A stretch of DNA of 64,000 nucleotides, from assembly GCA_013339895.1 (NCBI GenBank), contig JABACO010000011.1:6499027-6563026 (forward strand), written 5' to 3'. This document shows positions 11,201 to 23,200 of the stretch, piece after piece; the stretch's first letter is position 1; each line of letters opens with the position of its first letter. The notes beneath the pieces were generated by a model. It searched no databases. It saw nothing but the letters and a program-made list of their open reading frames with translations, and was not told where the DNA came from. Both the position numbers and the translations under genes were made by a program. This DNA is from Ephydatia muelleri. Its lineage: Eukaryota > Porifera > Demospongiae > Spongillida > Spongillidae.

Positions 11201-14200
11201 TTGTTTTTTGCTTAATTAATCCGCTCGTGACTTCAGTTACGGGCGTATTAATTACATGACACCGCAGCCGATTAGCAGTTATATCCGGCTTCGAATAGAG
11301 TAGACCAATTGCGGTGTCCGAATGAGGTTCACGCCCCCATTGTGGGCCCAGTCGAAAAAGGGACAAACGTGTTGGTTAGCTATTATGGGCCAGGAACATG
11401 TAGATGTTCAAACATAGGCATAGCAACAGTAAGTAGTCCATCGGACCTTAAACTCACGTTACTTAAGCTACCCGATCGATCCTCGTCATGAATATTCATT
11501 AAGATGCCTGGCTACAACATACAGGTTGATCAGATGAAGCATTACATGTCCAAACGGATTGCTCATCTTAATCCTGCAAAGAAAGTATACATGTACATAG
11601 GCGTAGAATCATTTTGGAATCATTACGTGATTGAACAGTAAAAAATCACACGTGTCTGATTACAATGCATGTTCAATCACACAATGATTTATAAACTCAA
11701 AACTTGGTTCGTTTTCTTGTGATAGAATTTGTGTGCAAGGGTGGTTCCCCCATTTTTTTCCCCCAATCCAATTGATTAAGAATCCTTGATTGGAAGACAC
11801 TCGAATGTTTGGTCTGACAGAGTAGTATGTTGGTTTATAGCCCTGTACTTACAATACCAGCTCTGAAAATTGATTAGAGGTCACAAAGCAAGGATTAGGT
11901 AAGGACATAACTGTGTACGTACAAAATGAAATGATCCTTCCCCTGGATCAAATCTAGTTGGATTTTGCTGCTGCTGAACCAAATCTGTGGCCTACAAATA
12001 TACACATACCAGCGGACACATAATAGATACTCACTGACACAAATGCTCACTACTGAGCATAGCACCTCAGACCATGAGAATGTATTAACACCCACCCCAG
12101 AAACCACCAATCATAAAAGAATGTAATTGCAAGGTGCATGAAGGTTTTTTGGAACGATGTTAAACATATGGCATGTGAATAGGTACGAAGTTAGACTTAG
12201 CAAAACAAAATACAATTGTGTCCAGGGACAGAACAAAAGGATTGTGGTATTAGTGTAAGCCAAGAACATAATCCTATTAACAAATCTAATCATGTGGGCA
12301 ATCACATTAATTGTAATCAAATTAATTACCATCCAAGCTTGTTGACGCCAAGTTCAACAGGCCAAGTTCAACAGTGACCTGTAAACTCTTCTAGATCATC
12401 ACAATGAATATAATACATAAGTATTGCTACGGGTTCTAGGTTGCCCCTATTACCTGTACCAGACTATCAGCGTTTCCCTTAATCAATTATGACATAATGG
12501 TTGAAGCAGCGGAGAGCAGTCATGGGCAGTAGGTCTGACGTATACTTCGTTACATGCAGCTAGGACAAGCTTCTAACAAAGAACGCAGCCAATAACTAGA
12601 ACCCACATTGCTTAATTATGTATTGATGTGGAGCCATGGTGATGGCCATAGTCTATATTATAATAATCTATAGTGTACATTAACTGGAAGACAGACCTTT
12701 TGGGCTAAATCCATAACATAGCATGCAATTACTTGTAATAACAACCCAAGAAAAACACCACATGTCCATTCCGCCCCAGTGGTTTAGTTCAAATAGAACA
12801 GGCACATGCAGGGTGTTGTTTCTTTGCCACTAGCTGATTTTGGTGCCTATATCAGCTTGTCATGCAGTAATGCATGCAAGCTGATATGCATAGAACGCAT
12901 CGGATGATACCAAATAGGATTCAATTTTCAGTGAATACGCACTGGCGCACAAAACTAATTGCATATTCCTGTATTCATCCAATGGGAATGAGGAGCGGCA
13001 GTGCAATTGTATTCTATTTCTGAGAATGCTTAGATACCTTTAGGTGTGACTCCAGAAGTACACTGTAGTAAGTAATTGTGTACAGTACCCCATTCTCAGG
13101 TCATTTGATGAATGTAGGAGGAATCATTTTACACCTAAATGTATCCACCAGGCCTTTGACCACTCTTGCAATCTGTGGCTTAGCTGAGAGACCACAACAC
13201 TACCCTAATTCACAAAATGACACCCCTGCCAGGAAGGCCTTCCTGCTGTGCTTCACCTGGAGGTGGTTTCACAAGGGCTGGGGAATCTTTATCCAATTAA
13301 GTGCCACTGCTGGAGTGTTCTAGAAGGATGTGTGGTGAAAGCCTTCAAATTTGTAGCCAGCTGGGTGGGAAACATGCAGTTGGTCATACCTTCTGTCACA
13401 CAATGTTATGTGGCATCCAGAGAAAGCCTGCAAACGCTGAAGGCCAAATTTCAGAAAGAAAAGCGTGTCTGGCAGAGTACAATGTCCCCTGGATATGTTA
13501 CTACTGAGTAAATTTTCCTTGTTGGACCGACTGGTCCATCGATTAGCCATGTAAGTGCTTAAATCAGGCTAGGCAGCTTCACGTGTAATTAATCTTGCTC
13601 GCATGCATGCTTTGGTATCGAAGTTGGCTTGTTGGTAGCCCAGCTTTGCATAGCAAGTCACCGCCGATACGACATGCAGGTGTGGCTTAGACTGAGTTCT
13701 AATGACAGCATTGCATTCTCCTTAGCTAGGAAAAGAGATGTCATTAGATTATCCCGAGTGACAGATGTGCCTAGGCTTTGTAGGCAATGAGAACTAGGCT
13801 AGCTGTATTGATAACTTTTGACAGTATCTCTGAACATAGTACAAAACCTCGCATATGATTTATTTCACATCACATACTAAAACCCATTCCCTTCACTGCC
13901 TTTTATGTCCCTGTTAGTCCTGAAGTAGTACAATGAAGTGTTTTTGTCATACCTTACATGTACATGTAGACGTTCCACTCCATAGATTATATAATTTGAC
14001 CAACTTCAAATTACTGGCAGGACAGTTTACTCCAGAGTGACTTGCCCTATATGATACATTACTCTGGAGTAACCTTTCCTAGGACATTTGACTCTGGAGT
14101 AACCTTTCCTAGGACATTTGACTCTTGAGTACAATTTCCAGGAAAGGGGGACAGTTTACTACGGAAAGGGAGACTTTACTTCGAAGTAACATGTATTATG

Positions 14201-17200
14201 GGGACAGGTTCCTCCAGAGTAAAGTTTCACAGGGACAATTTACTCGTGAGCAACATTCCCAGAGGACTCTGTGACAAACCTTTATGCCTAATGACAAAGG
14301 TGCCAGCCACTGAACTACAACAGTTCTTTCTGTATCATGGACCCTTCATGGTTATGCGACATGGTAACCAGGAGCATGCATGTTACCATGGGAGCCAGTA
14401 TGGAAAGAAAGCAAAGAATTGTTCTCAATGGAATTATATAATTTCTAAGGTTGGCAAGGAACCTCCACAAATAGTCCTGTCCCTCTCTAATTGTGCTACC
14501 TGCGCAGTGGTTGCCTAAGCCCGATAATACCTGCAAGTCACATACCGGTACTTGTAGGGAGCTACATAGACCTGGAGTTGGTATCTAGATTAGTCGGCTA
14601 TCATAACTAATGGCTATGAATAATTATTTTGTTGCTACAAAAAGAATTATTCACAGTCTTTACGTTTTCCAAACCAGTTTCAAATCACTGATAATGCTAG
14701 ACCTGTCAAAACTATGAAAATGATTTGTATATCGCATTAATACATAGTCTCTTAATTTCAGTTGGAACAAACTTCAATTAAAGCATATACCAGTACCAAG
14801 AAACCCTGAATTAGGCTTATCTGAGTGGACAGCATCAGCGGCACCGAAACGGTGTCAACACGTGATCGACCCGAATTTTTCTTCCGGTGACGCGGGGAAG
14901 GAGGTGACAGAGTTAATTTATTTATTTTTATTTTTTACAAACTTGATCTATGGGCTAAGTGAAACAAATGAGGGCGCGGCTTTCCTACATACACAGCGTA
15001 AGCCATTGTGACGTAAAGGGACGTCATACAAATGGATTTTGATTGTGGTCGGTATCCTTATAAGAACACAGGACAAGAATATCAGTCTACCAGGACAAAA
15101 GAATTCCAGATCAATATGCCGCGTCTGGAAATGACCCTACTAGCACCCGGATAAGTGTAACTAGGATTCTAGTGGTTCTTTGAAGTATTTTTCCACGCAG
15201 TTGCACGAAATGTTTATAAAAGTTAGATTCAAGTAGCAGTGCAGTAGGGAACCTCCCTATACCCTATATAATCTAGTGATATCGCAACTGTATATGCAGT
15301 TGTTGTTGCCTCTTGCGAGAAAACAGCACAGAGAGCAAGACAGTTTCAGAATTGAGCTTGATTGTTCTTCAGTAATACGGCCCAAAAGGTATTAACGAAA
15401 GGCTAAATTCTTCCCATCCAATAGATGGTTGTATTTATACATCACTTGCAAGAGGCAAAGAAGGAAATGGCCAATCACTGATGTGAGTGTTTTGACCTGG
15501 CTCCAGGACATTGCTGCATGCTGATTCAATGAGCTTTGCCTGAGTGTGGTTGTAATTCAGCAGATGATGTAATTATGTTGCAATATGCAGGGGGCGTGGT
15601 GTCTGGTTTCTGTTGACTTTCCAGACAGAGTGATTTTATGAATAAGCTCCAAGCTAACCCTAACAGATGCATTTGAACTAGCAAGGTGTGAAGGCATCAC
15701 GCATATAACTGGTGTAAGGCTGCAAAAGGGCCATTCACACTGTACAGTACTGGCTACCATCAGTCACCTAACTGTAATATGTTGTTCAACAGTTGTGGAG
15801 ACAAATGCACTTTGTTGTTCATTTGGGACAACTAAAGGAGTAAACCAAGTCTGACACATACAACTGGCAGTCTCCACATGTCTTGAATAAGATGGACGTA
15901 GCACATATTATAGGTGTTCTGGTCCTGATGAATTTAATTACATTCATAACACAATACAAAGACTGTTAAACTATGAACTGTTATAGCAAAACCAGAAATT
16001 GATGTTGTGAATCCTTTACAAAGTCATTCAGTGTAACCTTGAGGTCAAGTTTGTCTGCCTTTCTTTGTGAACATTTAGTATTAAGCCGTTTCTGAGACAT
16101 TTTTGTTCTGAGATATGTTTTAAGTTGCCTTAAAGCTCTGAATGATCTTATTGATGTTGCATTTGTTGCTGGCATTACTAAAACAAGTTGAAGTACAAAT
16201 GAAAAATGTACTTACAAATACTGGCTCCAGTTTGTTTGCAGTAATACCTTTAAGCTTGCAAGCCTCAATACATGCATAGCAGAATACTGTGTCTTTGCAT
16301 CATCAAAGCCACTTAGGAAACCATTTCGGCTGGAAGCTTCTCTGTTCAACATTTTTGACGCCAAAAGAACGCTTCCGGAACTTGAAGCCTAATGGCCGGT
16401 GAGGTCAATTAGATATATGAGTCTGAGAGAGTAAACCCTCAGAGCTAGTAGAACAAGTTGCCATGATTGAAGCAAGTGACAATTACAGACTAGTGCAACA
16501 CAAAAATCGATTCAAATGTTGCAAAGCTTCTAAATGATGAGCACTCATCCAGTACCTCCACCTTTGTAACGTCAATAATGGAATTAATTTATGCATAATT
16601 GATCAGCGATTCACTCGCACCAACTTGTTTATAGTAAAATGAACACACACACATCCAAAAAAAAAGGTTAAGTGGAGGAGGAAAAGTGGTCCAGCGAAAG
16701 CCAGACTTGCCAGACCACTATTGTTACGTCCCTGTTGTACCATTAATATTACAATTGCTGTTGGCTACAATAATGATGCAAACAGTTTAAAAGATGCAAT
16801 TCAAATGAGTTAATTAACTACATGCAATTCAGCTACATAATTTATTTTTTTTCTGTTGAGTCTCCCTGAAATGTGAAAATTAGACCCATGAAATTTTAGA
16901 CATGAAAAATCGAACTTCCTACTCAAACATAGACTTTATGTGCATAGCTGTGGCATGTAGTTTGTCTACCTAGTCCAAGGGGTTCTCTGATCCATTATCA
17001 TAATGCTGGGAATGTGTGCACTCATATATTAAGTTCTTCATAACTAAAATATTTACATACATATGTATTCTAATCAGCAGTTAAACCACTACAATCAACA
17101 CAAAAACTACTACTTGATGTAGTTACAATTGATTTCGAGATGTTTTGTTTGCAAACCTTTGCATAGGAATGCCAAGCTAAAACTATAGAGTATACATTAG

Positions 17201-20200
17201 GTCCCTTTTCATGGAAATGATCCAGATTGTTTATGTCATTCCAATAACGATACAAAAGAGTTCAATCCCCAGACAGGTATAAGATTTTTATTAGAACCAT
17301 TTTAAATAAAGGACGTGAAAAGTAATGGTAAAAGCCCAATTACCAAAGTCGATGAATATCACGTAGCATAACAACATTCTAGCATCAAAACGAAGGTCCA
17401 GCCTCTTGATTCTTTGGGGCACTAAAATCATCATATCCCTAATCCCTTGATTAATGCTTCGCCATCTAATTACGATGTTTACTAATTTGTGATGAGGCAA
17501 CAGTCTGGCTACTCCACAGTTGACAGCAGCAAGCCTGTTGCTGAATGGAGATGACCTTTTGCCAGCTGGAAGCTCTTTCTAAGCCTCGTGGACAACTAAT
17601 CCTTGCGCATGTTTCGAATCCACTACAATTGGTCCTACTGCCTCCCGATCCCAACTGGTCCTACTGCCTCCCGATCCCAACTGGTCCTACTGCCTCCCGA
17701 TCCCAACTGGTCCTACTGCCTCCCGATCCCAACTGGTCCTACTGCCTCCCGATCCCAACTGGTCCTACTGCCTCCCGATCCCAACTGGTCCTACTGCCTC
17801 CCGATCCCAACTGGTCCTACTGCCTCCCGATCCCAATTGAACCGAATAACACTGCAACCAGTGCAGATCCGCACACAATAGACCGTTCCCTTTAAGAACT
17901 CCGGAAGTGACATCACTCGTTAACGTATACTTAACCCAATTCGTGAAGTACGTTGATTAGTGATGTCACGTCCGGAGTTCTTCTTAAAGGGAAGGGTCTA
18001 TTCAGACGTGCAGATTGTACAGTCCACTCGTCATGGTGACAATACAGCTGCAATAAAGCAATCTGCCATACGTTTGCCAAGTCAAAAAAGAGTGGGGTCG
18101 TTACAAGCTGGGACCATTTGATCGTCAACTAGTACTACAGGGCACTTGATTTTGCTTAGGACCATAAAGCACTTAGGGAAACAAGCTGTGGGCTTGTTTT
18201 CATGTAGCGAATGACTTGGATGTCATGGCAGTACCAAGGTATTAAATTTAATACTGTGGAACTGTAAAAACGAATTGGCGCGAAACCAAACAATGTATGC
18301 CATACAGGCAGGAATGAAAAAAAAAAATGAAAAAAAAATTCAGACTGTGTATACGATATTGATACAAAGCGTGCTTTAGTTATACAGTTCATTCGTCAGT
18401 ATCTAGTTCAGTATTTTCCAAAGCAGATAAACTCAACCAATTCTGTGTACAGGATCATTGCCACAAAAAGGCCCTAAAGCATATATTTCCAGTACAAGCA
18501 GTAGATACATAATGCTTGTATTGAGAATCTAACACTAGAGTGAAGATAGTCAAACTTCTAGAATATAAATTTAATCATTAAAAAAAAGATACGCTAGGTC
18601 CCTTTTCACGGAAACAATCTCATATGTTATGTTATGGGTGTTAGCAGATGAACAGTCTTCCAAAAACAAGGGGTAGATAGACATGACCAGGGGAGGCAGT
18701 AATACAGACAAAGTATTGGAACACAGGAAGCAAACAACAAGCAACAGGAAGTGTTCATACAATGCTAAACAAACATCACTTTAATCAGCTTTGTCAAACA
18801 CCCATTTGAAGCAGCCCTAATCTGAGCTTGCAGTGGGGTGTCAACCATGCTCTACACAGCTAGGACTGAACTGTGCAAAGGGTTTTCTCTTAGAAAAGGT
18901 GTGGCCACTATGTTATGCAGTGGTGCCCCTTAGGTTTTATTTTTTGATAGTTTATGACTTTTAGTTCTACAAAAATGGTGTTTTTACAGCATAGGCTGAA
19001 TATGACTGATAGTACACTTTCAGGAATGGAAGTTTTGAATAATCAAACACACACACTGTACAACACGTCAAGTTATTGCCACCTGCCCTCCTTGATGTGT
19101 GAAAGAACATAAAATTTTAAGTACTATTGGTTCAGTGTCGTACTAAAGTTTGAAAAGTACAGCACACACACACACCAATAAGTAAATTCATATTTATTTG
19201 AACACATTATACCATGCAAATATGGGCGAACACATCTCTCCCCCTTTGATGCAAATTACCTAAACCACATTTTCAGTTCCTTCCCAACAACCTCCATCCT
19301 TTAACTTCCCCTTCCTTAAAAACAACAACAACAAAAACAACAACAACAACAACAACAACATACCCCTCCTTCGTTTTCCCTCCACGAGTCATAGTCAGTG
19401 GGTAAGGCTATACTTCCATAGCAAACGCCCATCTCCTTGGCCAGGCACACTTCTGGCACCGTTGTCATGTTGATGACATCGCAGCCCCACCCACGAAACA
19501 TCTTGCTCTCGGCCCTGGTTGAGAAGCGCGGACCCTCGATGGTCACCACCGTCCCCTTCTCGTGACACACGAGGCCCAACCCCTTGGCCACGCCCACCAG
19601 AATCTGACGCGTCTTCTCACAGTACGGTTGGTGCATGGGCATGTGACACACCCCCTTGGGGCTCTCCGACCCGCCATCGTAGAATGTAGGCTCTCGCTTG
19701 AAGGTGCGGTCGATGAACTGGTCTGGAATGAGGATCTGGCCGGGCTTGATGTGTTCCTGGAGAGAACCACAGGCTGTTGTGGCTATGATGTGAGTGCAGC
19801 CTTCCGTGGCCAGGGCCCAAATGTTGGCACGGTAGTTTATGGAGGAGGGGTGGATGGTGTGTTTCTTGCCGTGTCTGGGAGGAATGGGAGGGAAGAGGTG
19901 AGGGTGGTGAGGTGAGATGAGGGAGGAGGTGAGGTGTGGTGAGAAGGTGAAGTGAGGAGGAGGTGGATGAGGGAGGAGGTGAGGGAGGAGGTAAGGAAGG
20001 AGGTGAGGGAGGAGGTGAGGGAGGTGGATGAGGGAGGAGGTGGATGAGGGAGGAGGTGGATGAGGGAGGAGGTGGATGAGGGAGGAGGTGGATGAGGGAG
20101 GAGGTGGATGAGGGAGGAGGTGGATGAGGGAGGAGGTGGATGAGGGAGGAGGTGGATGAGGGAGGAGGTGGATGAGGGAGGAGGTGGATGAGGGAGGAGG

Positions 20201-23200
20201 TGGATGAGGGAGGAGGTGGATGAGGGAGGAGGTGGATGAGGGAGGAGGTGGATGAGGGAGGAGGTGGATGAGGGAGGAGGTGGATGAGGGAGGAGGTGGA
20301 TGAGGGAGGAGGTGGATGAGGGAGGAGGTGGATGAGGGAGGAGGTGGATGAGGGAGGAGGTGGATGAGGGAGGAGGTGGATGAGGGAGGAGGTGGATGAG
20401 GGAGGAGGTGGATGAGGGAGGAGGTGGATGAGGGAGGAGGTGGATGAGGGAGGAGGTGGATGAGGGAGGAGGTGGATGAGGGAGGAGGTGGATGAGGGAG
20501 GAGGTGGATGAGGGAGGAGGTGGATGAGGGAGGAGGTGGATGAGGGAGGGAGAGAGGTGAGGGAGGAGGTGAGGTGAGGGAGGAGGTGGTGAGGGAGGAG
20601 GTGAGGTGAGGGAGGAGGTGAGGGAGGGAGGAGGTGAGGAAGGAGGGTGAGGGAGGAGGGTGAGGTGAGGGAGGAGGTGAGGTGAGGGAGGAGGTGAGGG
20701 AGGAGGTGAGGAAGGAGGTGAGGTGGGGAGGAGGTGAGGTGAGGGAGGAGGTGAGGTGAGGGAGGAGGTGAGGTGAGGGAGGAGGTGAGGTGAGGGAGGA
20801 GGTGAGGTGAGGGAGGAGGTGAGGTGAGGGAGGAGGTGAGGTGAGGGAGGAGGTGGTGAGGGAGGAGGTGAGGTGAGGGAGGAGGTGAGGTGAGGGAGGA
20901 GGTGAGGTGAGGGAGGGGTGAGGTGAGGGAGGAGTGAGGTGAGGGAGGAGGTGAGGTGAGGGAGGAGGTGAGGTGAGGGAGGAGGTGAGGTGAGGGAGGA
21001 GGTGAGGTGAGGAGGAGGTGAGGTGAGGGAGGAGGTGAGGTGAGGGAGGAGGTGAGGTGAGGGAGGAGGTGAGGTGAGGGAGGAGGTGAGGTGAGGGAGG
21101 AGGTGAGGTGAGGGAGGAGGTGAGGTGAGGGAGGAGGTGAGGTGAGGGAGGAGGTGAGGTGAGGGAGGAGGTGAGGTGAGGGAGGAGGTGAGGTGAGGGA
21201 GGAGGTGAGGTGAGGGAGGAGGTGAGGTGAGGGAGGAGGTGAGGTGAGGGAGGAGGTGGATGAGGGAGGAGGTGGATGAGGGAGGAGGTGGATGAGGGAG
21301 GAGGTGGATGAGGGAGGAGGTGAGGGAGGAGGCGAGGAGGAGGTGAGGTGAGGGAGGAGGTGTAGTGAGGAACAGACCTTGCCAACAACACACATGGGAC
21401 GCCGTCTATCTTTCCTGTGACCAGAACATCTGAGGGCTGTGTGTGTTGTGTGTGTATATGTGTGCATGTGTGTGTGTGTGCATGTGGCAAATGAACGTTA
21501 TCAGTGAAATAGAAGTGCACCTATTTGAATATGTGTAATGGTGTTTTTGTTTTTGGCATATGCACCACCAAAGGCTGTTTCATTGTGCACATTGAAAAGC
21601 GCAGACATTTCGTTTGTTTACTTACAGTTACACCCCCATAGATTTTGAAATGGGGGCGTGGTGTTAAATCATCCCTTAGCAACCTGATTTTGACAGATGG
21701 ATGGACTACCTTTTAATTAAGGAGGAACACATTATAAGCTCTGGAAGAAAAAAAACTTTCATGTCGGCATTTGCTTCGTATAAAGCTAACCAAACAAAGA
21801 GTACTTAAAGACATTGGCATCTTAGAGCACGTGAAGTAGCATCACTGAGTAAGTGACCCCTGCCTGTCTTTAGCATACTGGTCGCACTTCTTTAATCTAC
21901 TGTTGTCAGGTGTTGGGTCACATAGTATGCAGGAGTCTGAATACATTACCTTTGTATATGCGTGAAAATGAGGTATGAATGGATTCTGATCCTATATGCT
22001 CTAAGCTCAATAATTACACTGCAAAACAGCACATAACTCAGCAGCATACTTTTCAAACAAGGACAGTTGTGGATGAAAAAGTAACTCAGGTAGTTAATTA
22101 GGCATCATTAAAATTTAATTTTAATTCAGCATGACACACACATACTGTAGCATATTTCACTCGTTATTCTCTTAGCTCCAAAAACGTTTTGTGCAATCCT
22201 ATTTGTTGTGGCATGCTTCTATGAGAGAAGTTTGCTTTACCTTAATTCATCTGCCTTCAAATGCATACAGAGTACCAGACTAGTCTTGAGAACATACATG
22301 TCGTAAAGAAATCATTGACCTGAAATTCAACATTAATTATGAAATCTCCAAACTGACCACAAGAATGTGTAATGCTGAATGAGGGAACCTATACAAGCTG
22401 ATCAAAATAATAGTTTAATATCTTTTTTGATGCCACTTGCTACCATACATTCATTTACATCTATTGCATGCAGTTAGATCAGAGCAAGGCTTAGTTATTT
22501 TTACAGAGCAGTCATCCTATGCATCAAAGGCTTGGCTCTCGGACCAAATGGCTCGGTTTTGATGCTCCTCTGGCCTCATTTGGGTGAAATGGTTATTCAG
22601 CCATCCTTATAGATTTTAATATTTGGTGTTCAGTTTAATATTGTGATGGAAAGTTTAATTTACAAGATCGACCAGAAAATCATAGCTTGACTTATTTTTG
22701 TATATACTTTATCTATTGAATCAGCAACATAGGCTGAGCTGCTGGACTAAAAATGCATCTTAAAAGGTTCACAAGTATTATTTTAGCCCCAAGATCAGAC
22801 TGCAGCATCGTTGATGCATGAATCAGTTGACCACGCGTGGCCTATTACGTATGCAAACAATGGTCAGTACATGTAGTGCAACTACATGTGGTGCAATGGT
22901 CAGTACATGTGGTGCAATGGTCAGTAGATGTAGTGCAATGGTCAGTACATGTAGTGCAATGGTCAGTACATGTAGTGCAATGGTCAGTACATGTAGTGCA
23001 ATGGTCAGTACATGTAGTGCAATGGTCAGTACATGTGGTTGCAATGGTCAGTACATGTGGTGCAATGGTCAGTACATGTAGTGCAATGGTCAGTACATGT
23101 GGTGCAATGGTCAGTACATGTAGTGCAATGGTCAGTACATGTAGTGCAATGGTCAGTACATGTGGTGCAATGGTCAGTACATGTGGTGCAATGGTCAGTA

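Noticed and set aside
19316..21520. A 734-codon minus-strand open frame
   Set aside because: It is MTAP exon 4 read straight through the intron 3 array. The MTAP part is spliced at 19874, and the rest is repeat translation.
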